A DNA stretch of 37,500 nucleotides from Chrysomallon squamiferum (GCA_012295275.1 CM022672.1:31544894-31582393); one strand, 5' to 3'; numbered from the stretch's first letter, positions 1 through 36,256 are shown. Notes: generated by a model from the sequence alone, not told the origin. Numbers and translations: made by a program.

Positions 1-1010
1 TGCAACATCAGCTACAAGTCCAACGTCAGCAACAAGTGCAACATCTGCAACATCAGTTACAAGTCCAACGTCAGCAACAAGCGCAACATCAGCTACAAGT
101 CCAACATCTGCAACATCAGCTACAAGTCCAACATCTGCAACATCAGTTACAAGTCCAACATCAGCAACATCAGCTACAAGTCCAACGTCAGCAACATCAG
201 CTACAAGTCCAACATCAGCAACAAGTCCAACATCTGCAACCTCAGCTACAAGTGCAACATCAGCAACATCAGCTACAAGTCCAACGTCACCAACATCAGC
301 TACAAGTGCAACATCAGCAACAAGTCCAACGTCACCAACATCAGCTACAAGTGCAACATCAGCTACAAGTCCAACGTCACCAACATCAGCTACAAGTCCA
401 ACGTCACCAACATCACCAACATCACCTACAAGTCCAACATCAGCAACGTCGCCTACAAGTCCAACATCACCAACATCAGCAACATCGCCTACAAGTCCAA
501 CATCACCAACATCAGCAACAAGTGCAACATCAGCTACAAGTCCAACGTCACCAACATCAGCAACAAGTGCAACGTCACCAACATCAGCAACAAGTCCAAC
601 GTCACCAACATCAGCAACATCAGCTACAAGTCTAACGTCACCAACATCAGCTACAAGTGCAACGTCACCAACGTCACCAACATCAGCTACAAGTCCAACG
701 TCACCAACATCACCAACATCAGCTACAAGTGCAACATCACCTACAAGTCCAACATCTGCAACATCAGCTACAAGTCCAACATCACCAACATCAGCAACAA
801 GTGCAACATCAGCTACAAGTGCAACGTCACCAACATCAGCAACAAGTGCAACATCACCAACATCAGCTACAAGTCCAACGTCACCAACATCACCAACATC
901 AGCTACAAGTGCAACATCACCTACAAGTCCAACATCTGCAACATCAGCTACAAGTCCAACATCAGCAACAAGTGCAACATCAGCTACATCAGCTACAAGT
1001 GCAACATCAG
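1..1010 (+). repeat. coding minisatellite, 9-bp based
   Basis: Tandem units of 9 bp (acatcagct, acaagtcca, acatcacca and variants) are grouped into higher-order units of 18-45 bp. All visible length changes are multiples of three, so the reading frame survives. This indicates selection for coding capacity and a probably length-variable protein. Confidence 0.9.
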
Positions 1011-1168
1011 CAGCACCACCACCAGCACCACCACCAGCAGTACCACCAACAGTACCACCATGTTTTAATGACTGTCAGGATCCTGACGGCATGTTTGTCA
1101 GGTGTTCAGATGATTGCATGGTTTGGTGTACAGATGGAAAAGAGACTAGTGTAATTTGTCCCAATTGA
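2..1168 (+). CDS. 3' end of a mucin-like Thr/Ser-rich repeat protein, partial
   Basis: The frame starting at base 2 stays open to a TGA at 1166-1168 (388 codons) and is open at the left edge, so the start is outside the window. Residues 1 to about 335 are three-residue repeats of the type Ala-Thr-Ser, Pro-Thr-Ser and Val-Thr-Ser, the composition of a mucin-type O-glycosylated stalk. A short Pro/Ala segment (about 1006-1060) follows. The tail of about 37 residues has six cysteines and elements such as DDCMVWC, TDGK and ICPN. Its Cys spacing loosely recalls a chitin-binding type-2 (peritrophin-A) domain, but it is shorter and one spacing is wrong, so that is only a suggestion. Translations in the other frames (Gln/His/Val-rich) are shadows of the same repeat. 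The frame choice rests on the unbroken run into a non-repetitive Cys-rich end and stop. A secreted mucus, cuticle or matrix protein is likely; the exact function is unknown. Confidence 0.62.
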   Translation, partial: ATSATSPTSATSATSATSVTSPTSATSATSATSPTSATSATSPTSATSVTSPTSATSATSPTSATSATSPTSATSPTSATSATSATSATSATSPTSPTSATSATSATSPTSPTSATSATSATSPTSPTSATSPTSPTSPTSPTSPTSATSPTSPTSPTSATSPTSPTSPTSATSATSATSPTSPTSATSATSPTSATSPTSPTSATSATSLTSPTSATSATSPTSPTSATSPTSPTSPTSATSATSPTSPTSATSATSPTSPTSATSATSATSATSPTSATSATSPTSATSPTSPTSPTSATSATSPTSPTSATSATSPTSATSATSATSATSATSAAPPPAPPPAVPPTVPPCFNDCQDPDGMFVRCSDDCMVWCTDGKETSVICPN

Positions 1169-1283
1169 CCTCGTTTTCCTTTTTTTATTTTTTTATTATT
1201 GCGTATTTCTTTACGTTTCATTATTTTAATACAATTCAAAACTGAGCCAAGCTTACATCTGACTACGTACAGCTTTCTTTAAA

Positions 1284-1289
1284 AATAAA
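1284..1289 (+). promoter_or_regulatory. candidate polyadenylation signal of the mucin-like gene
   Basis: An AATAAA lies 116 bp after the TGA at 1166-1168. It is the first canonical hexamer downstream, but AT-rich DNA makes this motif common. Confidence 0.4.
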
Positions 1290-1715
1290 CAAATAAGTAA
1301 ATAACTCAAGATGTACATCAGTAGTATTTGCTTTAATTATTAAAAAGTTTATAATCTCAAAATTTGATATATTAGTTATATTATAACTTTGAAGCCAAAT
1401 ATGCAGACAATGCAGACACTATAGTTACAATCGCTTTATTACCACAAACTTTGTCAAGAATAAAAATAAAAGATTATTGCTTAATAAATTGTTTACTGTA
1501 TCTAGAATTGCGTTGGCTTAGTCTGTCAGGCCTTTTTGATCTTTCTCTGTTATCAGTAATATCGAGCTATAATGGAGTAACACAGAATGTGTCTTATCAT
1601 ACTTTGTCATTAGAAAAGATTGGTGGCATTAATAGATTTAAAAATTAAAATGGAAGAAAACCAAAAATATTAAATTGTCTAAGAAAAGATTTAATTTTAA
1701 AAAATTATATATTTT

Positions 1716-1749
<34 letters not shown>

Positions 1750-2929
1750 ACTTGAGGTAGCACAAAATTAAGCTTTTAAAAATAAAGAAAAACAAAAACA
1801 CATATTAACAGTTTTTGTCATTTATTAAGTTTTCATTCTATGTAAATTTAGTTTCATACATACAAACCCACAAACATAACATAATCAACGATAAGTTAGA
1901 GAAAAACACTTTTAATTTCAAGACTGGAAGAGAAAAAGAGTTAAATTTTAAATAACCAGATTTAAATACTAGCAGACAAAACACACAAATATTATTATTT
2001 TTTTTTAAATTAGCAAGCAGATGAAGAAAGATTTAAGGAAGAAAGCCAGATGTAAAAAAAAACCACAAAAATACAACTGTTAAATTTTTTTTTATTTTTT
2101 TTTAGAACACAGACTTGAAAGTGTGTCAGTAATTCGTTAATATAAATAATAATATTTAAATTATTTTACTGTTTGTGATAGTTATTGTTTTACTGTTACA
2201 AAGAAACCATTTCAAGCCATTCATAACCTTCCATTCCCATCATACATTTATTTATAATTGTATATACATGTAAAACATACCAGACACACACACACACACA
2301 CACACGCTCATGTACTCAAATATAAACACACACTCACATCATACTCAAATACATACATATACATACAAAGTTAAATATACACACACATCTACATTATATA
2401 TAATTTGTGTTTGTATGTTACACACAATTTTATGATGATTAACTGCATCTTATAATAAATTTTAATCTGAAAGTTTAAAATTTGTTACAAGTTGCAGTTA
2501 ATAACTGCAGTTATCTGTCTTGTTAATAAGGATACATTTACAGTAAATATTCTACTTTGAATTCCAAGTCTCTTTTCTTCAGAGTGTTTATGTAAGTTTG
2601 TCACGATGAATTTGAAACTGAAGTGTGTGTGTGTGCATGTGTGTATATATATATATGTGTGTATATATATATATGTGTGTATATATATATATGTGTGTAT
2701 ATGTATGTTTATCTTACATTATTACACATATGTATGTGTCTATATATATATGTATGTATGTATGTATGTTTGATTTTATCTCATGTATATGATTACATCA
2801 CCTATAATGCATATATAGAGGTCTTTGCATATTCCTATGTTTTTGTATGTGGTATTTTTATGTTTCTATATGCATGTGTTGTGTATGTATGTGTATGTGT
2901 ACATGTACGAGAATGTATGGATGCATTTT

Positions 2930-2965
<36 letters not shown>

Positions 2966-3316
2966 TACACATCTGTGTGTGTATGTGTACATGAATATAT
3001 ATATATGTATATATGTATGTTTAGTATATCTTGTATATCTATATACAGACAGACAGTCAGTCAATGAACAGAGACAAGTGATTGTTGAGTGTGCATGCAC
3101 TGATTAATCACCTATCAAAGATTTACTCAACACTGATGCACTCTTCAATTATATTTAAATAATAAGAAGTTTAATTCTTCACTTAAAGATTAAGACAAAA
3201 AAAAAAAATTAAATGTAAGGTTTTAAATTTTATAACACACACAGAGAAAAATATTAAAAACTAAAATGATTCAAGGACATAGACATTTATATATATAAAC
3301 ATGCAAATGCAAGCAA

Positions 3317-3362
<46 letters not shown>

Positions 3363-3681
3363 ACAAACATATATACACTGTACAGACACTTATTAAATAA
3401 TAAAATGGCACAATTTTTACATCTACTGACTCTTTTCAGATGCACATTTTCTTATATATATATATATATATATAATATACAATATATAATATATACACAA
3501 TACACAAATATTTTTAACAGTCATCATGCACTTAAAGACAAGGCTGATATTTACAAACAGTACAACATTTACAAACGAGTATTAATTAACACTGCAGTTT
3601 ATTTTAAAACATGATTAAATGCTTCGTAAGTAAGTTTATAAATAAACAACAGAGCAAAGCTTAAGAAAATAAACAACAACA

Positions 3682-3715
<34 letters not shown>

Positions 3716-4209
3716 TTAACTCCAAAAAAAAAACACCTCACAAATTTAATATATTATGAAATATTTATAATTTGGCACACAAATGCACACATATGTACAT
3801 GCACATAAAGACACACACACACACACTCGTACATACACACAATACACACACAACACACACACGCTCATACAGCTAGCTGAAATGGCAATAAAAAAAAACA
3901 CATTTAATTGCATAATTACTCACAGCTTTTTTGAACTTTTATTGCAAATAGTTATCAGCTTGTCAAACACTGCTCATTTTACTGTGACTGCATAAACACA
4001 GGCATGCATGTAAGAATCAGTGTACGGACTGTGGTGTAGATAAATCTTCATAATTAAACTGCTGTTTGCTCCTAGTGATGCTACAGGCCTCTCCAATTTT
4101 ACACACACAAACATATATAATCATTTTTAACTGTAACAGGCCTATTTTGCATATACTAACATAATGCATCAGTTTGCAATTTTAACAAACCTAAAATACA
4201 TTTTCAAAG

Positions 4210-4261
<52 letters not shown>

Positions 4262-4540
4262 ATATATATATTATAAAACACCTTTGTTTGCAGTAACTGT
4301 AACAGGCCTACATTGTCAGTTTTACACACTCTAACACATTTTTTTAATTTAATAATTGTAATAAGCCTGTGTTGTTAGATTTATACTTACACACACACAA
4401 CACATTTATTTATAAATGGATCTACGTTGCCACAGTAAATCATTGCTCTATGTGAAGGTAACGTTCAGACTGGCTTGAATATAAACAAACACCAAACATT
4501 GTACAACTGGCTTTTATACTCGATATATATATAAAAATTT
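1290..4540. other. intergenic AT-rich DNA with simple repeats
   Basis: No gene is recognised. The stretch holds GT/CA microsatellites (about 1717-1750, 2283-2306, 3318-3359, 4212-4259), TA/GT mixtures (2640-2700, 2930-3010, 3454-3475) and poly(A) runs (3697-3715). Open frames here are translations of these repeats (Tyr/Ile/Cys/Val- or Thr/His-rich) and are not credible proteins. Confidence 0.7.
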
Positions 4541-4990
4541 CAGTATATATATCAGTGTGTATATATATCAATATATCTGCATATAATCAATATATCAGTA
4601 TAGATATAGATATATATATATATCAATATATCAGTGTATATCAATGTATCATGTATCAATATATATCAACATATCAGTATATATCAACATATCAGTATAT
4701 ATCAATATACCATTATATATCAATATATCTGCATATAATCAATATATCAGTATAGATATATATATATATATATCAGTGTATATCAATGTATCATGTATCA
4801 ATATAGGAGTATATATAAACATATTGGTATATATATCAGTATATATATCAACATATCAGTATATATCAATATATCAGTATATATCAACATATCAGTATAT
4901 ATCAATATATCAGTGTGTTATCAATAGATCAGTTTATATCAATATATAAGTGTATATATATCAACGTATCATTATATATCAGTATACTGG
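4540..4990. repeat. AT-rich minisatellite based on tatatatcaa/tatcagta
   Basis: About 450 bp is made of 10-20 bp units such as tatatatcaacatatcagt. A larger segment of about 130 bp (cagtgtatatcaatgtatca and neighbours) is repeated, near 4630 and again near 4775, showing a higher-order duplication. No coding content. Confidence 0.8.
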
Positions 4991-7500
4991 GTTTATTTTT
5001 GATACTGTAGTGGGATGTATTTGTCATCTTTCAAACAAAAACTGTTATAAACTTTTCTCTTGCATTTTTAATCTGCTATGTTAAATGCCCCAAAAAGAAT
5101 GCTATAGTCTGAAAATGCTTCAAGACTTGATCATTATTACAAAATGCTACAAAACAATGTGATAACACACATACACACTTTGATAATGATACATATATAA
5201 CTCCTTGCAAATAAAACAGATGTATAAAATAACGTTTTTTTTTGATGATCATCTCCTTGTTTCATGCATGTTTTTCTGGGGTTTGTTTTTGTTTTTTCTT
5301 TATCAGCAGTGTTCACACGTTTAACTTCAAAAAGAAAGTTTAAGAGTCAAAAATCCACTTATAAACCTTTTGTAAATGTTTTGCTGTGTGTAAGTGTTAA
5401 ACTGGCAGCAGTTGAAGAACAATAGAAATAATGATTTGTTCTGTTAGCAACAAAAAATGTTAGAGAAACAGGCAGCTCAAGCAAATTCCATGTGATACAT
5501 TTTTATTTTTATTTTTTACAAATTTTAATATTTCTTTCATATATATATATATATATATCATATTTTTTTATATTAAGTTATATTTAGTTTCACCAAAATT
5601 AAAAAAGAAATCTGTAATTATTATATTTTCTTAGACACAGATTAAAATCTCTTCAAATTTCATGTGATAACAACATTCTGTCAAACTCGGAAATTAATGT
5701 AAAATCTTAAAAAATCAGTTTTAAAAACATATTCATACATAAATACATCTATAAATGGCATTTATATATCTTTTTTATTTATTGATATTTCTTTTATCTT
5801 TTATTTTTCTCTGTCCTGTTTCTGTGGTTATAATGGAAAATATGAAAGACAGAATCTCCAAACAAGTGAGATCAATGGAAAATATTTTCTTAAATACAAG
5901 CAGACAATGCACATTATGAATATAAAATTATTCATTTAACCTTGACCTCTTCAGTCTTAACAAAAATGCAATAATATATATATATAAAAAAAAAAAAATC
6001 TTCAAATTGCCAGGATTGTTGGGAACTGTTATAAGCAAATGTTGATGGGTTTTTTTTAAATTTACAATCCTTCATTCTTTGTTCATGTTTCAGAAAGACT
6101 ATCAGCAGTTAGTATTTCTCACATGAGATATCACATCTCAACAAAAACAAATATGACAAACAAACTAAAATTAAGAGAATGTTTTTCTCAAACATGTGGT
6201 ATAATATTAAAAAAAATCAGACACATTATGACAAAGTGAAATTCAATTCTTAAAAGAAAAAAAATATAACGGTATGGTTTTTTTTTTTTTGTTGTTTTTT
6301 TAACAGAAATGTTTACAGTTTAGAATTTTGAACTTGCAGTCTACAAAGTTTTTGTTTATAGGTTGTATTAAGTTATAACAAGATCCAGACAGAAGTGAAA
6401 TAATAAAAGATGAATGAGACAATCATCTCAGTTATTAATGTCAACATTCATTTGCTCACACTTCACCTCTCATTACACCTGTGCATCCTCCTGTATAAGC
6501 AGTACTGTATCCACTTTTACATACAACACAAATTCTTCTAAACAATTTGTTTTTGGGGTTTTTTTGGTTTTCACCTGTCTAAAACTTAATTTAGAATCTT
6601 CACACCTGTATAAAGGTGCTAAGGTGTGTTCCTTTTTATTGCTTCACCTGTACTCAACTGTTCCTCTATTTCATTTCTTTTCATTTATATATCCTAACAA
6701 CAAAACTTGTCTGTAATTCAGTTTCTATGATCTACTAACGAAATTCAGAACTAATGTCAAAAAAAAAATTAATATATATATACATATTGCACTTTTTTTT
6801 AAAGAATAAAGATAATTTACATCCTTTAGATTATCCGTAGGGTTTTGATTCTGGTTGATTCTTCTCACAAATGTCTGTGATAGAAGTTTTCACATTCTTT
6901 GTCACTGAACTCCAGGCACTCTCCCCAGTGTAATGTTATTTCACACCTGTGTGATATTTACTTATATTACCTCTGTGACATATTGCTCTTATACACCTAT
7001 CTGTTAGAAATAACACAAGCTGAAAAGTACATCACTTTAACACTTGCCAACGAAAACACTGTACAGCTTATTTTTCTGCGAAACTTTCAAACTTTGTTTC
7101 TTCAAGAGTCTCTCAGATTTAGAATCTCCATCTCGAAACACACACTTTTTTAAATATTAAAATACAACTTTCTTTTTTTCTCCACTTCATAACAGAGGTG
7201 GTTGAGAGTAACTTCTGAACAAGGTTCTATAAATATTTGCATTCCACCAATGTTCTTACTCCATCACAGAACAGTACAACTTTTCATAAATAATTTTTGA
7301 AAAACTCCTCATGAAATTATCTCTGTTTTAAACTCCTCATGGATTTTTAAATGCTTATACCAGTTATATATATATATATATATATGTATGTATATATAAG
7401 TATATATGTATGTATGTATTATAAATCGGCAAACAAAACAGATTTTCATACATATCACATTTTTACACAAGTTTTTCACATTTCTTCAGATCCATATATA

Positions 7501-7539
<39 letters not shown>

Positions 7540-7690
7540 TCTTTCAAATATTGCACAAAGACTTCTTTCAACCTTCCAATTACTGTTTCCAGTTTACTGA
7601 TTTTCACATTTACTGACTCCACTCGTTTACTGATTCAATCAGTTTACTGAGTGCACATAGTCCATGCTTGCTGAGTCCAGATGGGCTTGG
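4991..7690. other. intergenic AT-rich region between convergent genes
   Basis: No exon is recognised. The stretch contains poly(T)/poly(A) runs, AT microsatellites (5540-5560, 7365-7386, 7498-7531) and a section from about 6450 to 7010 rich in CACCTG and TCACACCT words. Part of it may be RAPGEF1 3' UTR, because that gene ends at 8147 on the minus strand. No polyadenylation site can be assigned from sequence alone. Confidence 0.6.
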
Positions 7691-7704
7691 ACTTTTTAAA
7701 CTTA

Positions 7705-8146
7705 CTGAAGCCGTGTTTACAAGATCCATGTGTATCACTCAACAAGTTTACTGAATTCATGTTTACTGAATTTATGTTTACTGAATTTATGTTTACTCAG
7801 TAGACATGTTTACTTCATGTTTGCTTAGTCCATGTTTACTGAGTCCAGATGTTTACTCAGTAGACATGTTTACTCAATTCATGTTTACTCAGTAGACATG
7901 TTTACTTCATGTTTGCTTAGTCCGTACGTTTACTGAGTCCAGATGTTTACTTAGACTACAAGTTTATTAGGTCCACAGATTTAGTCCTCATGTTTACTGT
8001 GTTCACATGTTTACTGAATCCATACGTTTACGTACGTTCAAATGTTTACACAGTTCATGTCTACTCAGACATACATTTACTGAGTCCAAATGTTTACATA
8101 GTCAATGTTTACGTAGTCAGTGTTTACGTAGTCGATGTTTACGGAC
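7705..8146 (-). repeat. minisatellite in the RAPGEF1 3' UTR, rich in TGTTTAC
   Basis: This degenerate array has units of about 15-35 bp built from atgtttactgagtcc and atgtttactcagtagac. It begins directly after the RAPGEF1 stop codon on the minus strand. The word TGTTTAC occurs 18 times exactly in about 430 bp; read on the minus strand it is GTAAACA. It lies in the predicted 3' UTR or just beyond it. Confidence 0.8.
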
Positions 8147-31245
<23,099 letters not shown>

Positions 31246-31476
31246 CTGCAAGTAGACGACAACACATAAATAAATGAATATATAAATGAATAAATAAAAT
31301 ATAAATGTATAAATATATAATAATATAAATAAATAAATAAGTAAATTAATAAATAAATGTTTAAATAAATAAATAAATAATTGAATCAATATATAAATAA
31401 ATAAATAAAATATATAAAAATATAAATATATATATAATATATATAAATATATAAACAAACATAAAAATATACATCT

Positions 31477-31527
<51 letters not shown>

Positions 31528-33279
31528 TAAAGCCACAAAAATAGATTTAGATAAGGAAACAGATAGAGACAGGTACAGATACACAGACAGATACAATTAC
31601 TGATAACACTACTGTTACAGATACAGAGACACAGATTACAGATATAATGTATATTTCATGTAAATATATCTCCTGTCTATGGTGACCAATATGATATATA
31701 GCTGTGTAAGCTATAAACAAGATGAGTCTATGAATAATGTTATAACATAAATATGTCACAGTAGAAGAATACAGAGCTTTGTGTTTCAAATTCTGACGTA
31801 ATTATTAATACAATGATTTTATATTCGGTTATCAATTCTTCATGTTAATTAATTAATAATGAAAGGAACAACAACAGAAAGTTAAGTAATATAAATAATT
31901 AGTCAAAAAAAAAACCTAATTATATAATATAATACTCTTTTAATGAAGATGGTTAATTTTAAGTACTGAATATAAATCTCAACAGATACTGTTTTTCGCA
32001 GTCTAGAAATGATTGATTTTTGAGAATACTTGTACAAATTTGAATAATGTTTTATCATCTCCATGTGATTTTAAAATTTCCACAGAAATGTTTTTATGTG
32101 TTTTATCAAGCCAGAGATGAATTATTTTAATTATATAATCACAGTGTGTATATTAAAATTCGTTAGTTTTTTTTTCTCTACATTAAATCGTAATTAAGAT
32201 AAAAACTAATTTTAATCAGTGGCTGTTTGCCCATAATGTCTGCTGAGTGTGTCGTAACATGCTAGTGAGTTTATTTATTTATTTAGTTAGTTAGTTAGTT
32301 AGTCAGTCAGATATTTATTTATTTTTCTTTTTCTTTCTTTCTTTCTTTCTTTCTTATTTATATTTCTTTATTTATTTATTTATTAAGTTTGAAGGTTGGT
32401 AGGTTTGCTTTTTGTTGATTTTATTTATTTATTTATTTATTTATTTACTTATTTATTTATTTACTTATTTATTATTTACTTATTTATTTATTTACTTATT
32501 TAGTTTGATTGTATTTATTTTTTTTTTATTTATTTATTTATTTATTTACTTATTTATTTATTTATTTATTTACTTATTTATTTACTTACTTATTTACTTA
32601 TTTATTATTTACTATTTATTTATTAACTTATTTATTTATTTACTTATTTAGTTTGACTGTTGATAGGTTTGCTTTTTATTTATTTATTTATTTATTTATT
32701 TATGGAAGTGTTTCTGTTTAAAAACAGAGATATTTTTGTGCTCTCTGCCTGTAATACTGACGTGAAAGACAATTTTAGCCGTAAACCAAAATAACTTGTT
32801 AAACATTCACCACAGTTCACCACACATTTCTTCTGATTTATTTTTTTATTTTTATTTTTAGGTTTATTTTTAAACCAGATACCTTATCATCTCAAGTTAT
32901 ATTTTAAATATACTATGTATTTTCATTAAAAAAAAAATGAAAACTGCTTACAGTTTTATCAAGAAAGAAATGCTTGTTTTTAAGTATACCTGCATAAATT
33001 GTATACGTGTTTTATCATGTAGTTGTTTTAGAGAATTTTCAACAGCAAAATGTTTACTGTTTTATCAAGCCGAAGAATGAACAAATGAATGAATGAACGA
33101 ATGAATGAATGAATGAATGAATGAAAGAATGTTTAATGACCCCCTGCTGCTGCACAAAAAAAAAAATGTACAGGCTGCTGGGAGTCAAACAAAAGGTAAA
33201 TTTAACAAAATGGTGAATATTTTACACATATAAAAATTCGGAATTAGACAAAACACAGTATAAAGAGCTGTGTAAAAAG
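31246..33279. other. RAPGEF1 upstream intron or flank with tetranucleotide arrays
   Basis: Contains AAAT/ATAT repeats (31262-31475), a (GA)n run (31482-31524), ATTT/ACTT arrays (32265-32440 and 32420-32705) and GAATGAAT repeats (33078-33130). The section 31780-32250 is unique and AT-rich. No exon with C3G similarity is seen. Confidence 0.75.
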
Positions 33280-33600
33280 TATCTGTCAAGCCACAGGTTG
33301 TTGTTTTAAGTGAACTTGTGCGTTCATCAGACAACTGTATACCATTTTAATCATGTCATTAAAAATTAGAAAAATTTCAAAATAAAACTGTTTATCTTTC
33401 ATGATGCTTGATCTTAGGTAAACTTGTACTTTCAGTAGACAACTGTATAACATTTTAATCACATCATAAAAAAAAACTGAAAATTTTTGAAATTTCTAAA
33501 ATTTCAAAATAAAACTATTTCACTCTTTCATGATGATTGATTTTTAAGTTAAACTTGTTTTACAGAAAATCGCTTTGCTATTTTGATCATGTCACACAGA
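33280..33600 (+). repeat. degenerate repeat of about 110 bp, about three copies
   Basis: Shared blocks are ttttaag/gtaaacttgt, agacaactgtata, cattttaatca, atgtcat/catcat, aaaatttcaaaataaaact and tcatgatg. More diverged relatives occur near 31990-32110 and 32960-33060. The last copy contains the acceptor-like cttgttttacag before the candidate exon at 33566. Confidence 0.7.
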
Positions 33601-33773
33601 CACAAGTTATTCAAGAATTCTCAGACAGAAATCAGTTTTATGAATATGAGGTGAAGCATTTCCAGACAGTAGTCCTGTCTGGTTTCTGCAGACTTGCAGA
33701 GTCTGTGTGGAAGCGCTATCAGTTTCTGAACAAAAATAGACCTTGGATGAGGCCCAAGTACTGCCAGCTTTAA
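33566..33773 (+). CDS. candidate 3'-terminal exon of an unidentified plus-strand gene
   Basis: After an acceptor-like TTGTTTTACAG there are 68 codons to TAA at 33771-33773. The frame includes EYEVKHFQTVVLSG, RLAESVWKRYQFLNKN and RPWMRPKYCQL. The segment is less AT-rich than its surroundings and has balanced, protein-like composition (three Trp/Tyr-containing clusters), unlike the repeat-derived frames nearby. I do not recognise the protein. It could instead be a fragment of a transposon or a chance frame. The opposite strand is also open for 63 codons but is Ser/Thr/Cys-rich and less convincing. Confidence 0.3.
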
Positions 33774-33794
33774 ACACAATCAATAACACAAAAC

Positions 33795-35930
33795 ACACAG
33801 GCAGTCATGTAATATACTATACTGTGTAACTGAAATCTTGTAATGAGTTATTATATACTGTGTAACTGAAATCTTGTAATGTATTATACTATACTGTGTA
33901 ACTGAAATCTTGTAATGTATTATTATATACTGTGTAACTGAAATCTTGTAATGTATTATACTATACTGTGTAACTGAAATCTTGTAATGTATTATTATAT
34001 ACTGTGTAACTGAAATTTTGTAATGTATTATACTATACTGTGTAACTGAAATCTTGTAATGTATTATTATATACTGTGTAACTGAAATCTTGTAATGTAT
34101 TATTCTATACTGTGTAACTGAAATCTTGTAATGTATTATTCTATACTGTGTATCTGAAATCTTGTAATGTATTATACTATACTGTATAACTGAAATCTTG
34201 TAATGTATAGATGATATTGTATAAATAAATGTATACTGTCATGTAATATACTATACTGTGTAACTGAAATCTTGTAATGTATTATACTATACTGTGTAAC
34301 TGAAATCTTGTAATGAGTTATTATATACTGTGTAACTGAAATCTTGTAATGTGTTATTATATACTGTGTAACTGAAATCTTGTAATGTATTATACTACAC
34401 TGTATAACTGAAATCTTGTAATGTATAGGTGATATTGTATAAATAAATGTATACTGTCATGTAATATACTATACTGTGTAACTGAAATCTTGTAATGTAA
34501 TATACTATACTGTGTAACTGAAATCTTGTAATGTAATATACTATACTGTGTAACTGAAATATTGTAATGTGTTATTATATACTGTGTAACTGAAATCTTG
34601 TAATGTATTATACTATACTGTGTAACTGAAATCTTGTAATGTATTATTATATACTGTGTAACTGAAATCTTGTAATGTGTTATTATATACTGTGTAACTG
34701 AAATCTTGTAATGTATTATACTACACTGTGTAACTGAAATCTTGTAATGTATTATTATATACTGTATAACTGAAATCTTGTAATGTGTTATTATATACTG
34801 TGTAACTGAAATCTTGTAATGTATTATACTACACTGTATAACTGAAATCGTGTAATGTACAGTTGCATACTGTCATGTATTATTCTATACTGTATACTGT
34901 CATTCTATATTGTATAACTGAATTCTTGTAATGTACAGTTTGTGTTGTATAAATAAATATGTACCGTCATGTATTATTCTACACTGTGTAACTGAATTCT
35001 TGTAATATATAGGTGATATTGTAAAAATAAATGTATACTGTCATATATTATTCTATACTGTATAACTGAAATATTGTAATGTATAGATTATATTGTATAA
35101 ATAATATTGTATAACTGAAATCTTGTAATGTAGAGATTATATTGTATAAATAAATGTATACTGTCATGTATTATTCTATATTGTATAACTGCATTCTTGT
35201 AATGTATAGTTTATATTGTATAAATAAATGTATACTGTCATGTATTATTCTATATTGTATAACTGCATTCTTGTAATGTATAGGTTATATTGAATAAATA
35301 AATGTATACTGTCATGTATTATTCTATACAGTATAACTGAAATATTGTAATGTATAAATTATATTGTATAACTGAAATCTTGTAATGTAAAGTTTATACT
35401 GAATAAATAAATGTATACTGTCATGTATTCTTCTATACTGTATAACTGAAATCTTGTGTAGTTTATATTGAATAAATAAATGTATACTGTCATGTATTAT
35501 TCTTTATTGTATAACTGAAATCTTGTAATGTAAAGTATTGAATAAATTTATACTGTCATGAATAAATAAATGTATAACTGTCATGTACAGTTTATATTGT
35601 ATAAATAAATGTATACAGTCATGTATTATTCTATACTGTATAACTGCATTCTTTAATGTTTATTTTATAGTGTATAAATAAATGTATACTGTCATGTATT
35701 ATTCTATATTGTATAACTGAAATCTTGTAATGTATAGTTTATATTATATAAATAAATGTATACTGTCATGTATTATTCTATATTGTATAACTGAATTCTT
35801 GTAATGTAAAGTTTATATTGTATAAATAAATGTATACTGTCATGTATCATTCTCAGTGGAAGTCTATTCTGTATAACTGAAATGTAATGTAAAGTTTATA
35901 TAATTGTATAAATAAGTAAACTAAAATCAA
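33795..35930 (+). repeat. 2.1-kb minisatellite with higher-order units and embedded AATAAA
   Basis: The left part (33810-34860) is made of 34-36 bp units, tgtgtaactgaaatcttgta and atgtattatactatac. From about 34200 these mix with, and then give way to, 70-75 bp units that add ttgtataaataaatgtatac and tgtcatgtattattc. Each long unit carries AATAAA. Unit length and order vary, which suggests repeated unequal exchange. Confidence 0.93.
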
Positions 35931-36183
35931 AAAATGTGGTCTGTATTCTATAACATAATTAATCTAAATCTATTATATAAATATCTTATTCTAAGAGATG
36001 GTTACAAGTATATCAACATATTATTCTGAGTTTCTCCAATATACAACAGTATTATTCTAAACCTATAATTACATAATATATTATTCTTAGAGAAGTCTAT
36101 GTTGTATAACTATCTAAAGATGCCTACTTTGTGTAACTGCATTATTCTAAGGAAATATAATATTATATAAACATATATGTCTA

Positions 36184-36256
<73 letters not shown>

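Noticed and set aside
36-1154. Gln/His/Val-rich repeat protein in the third frame
   Set aside because: This frame is broken by a stop near 636 and lacks a sensible terminal domain. The Thr/Ser frame is continuous and ends in a Cys-rich tail.
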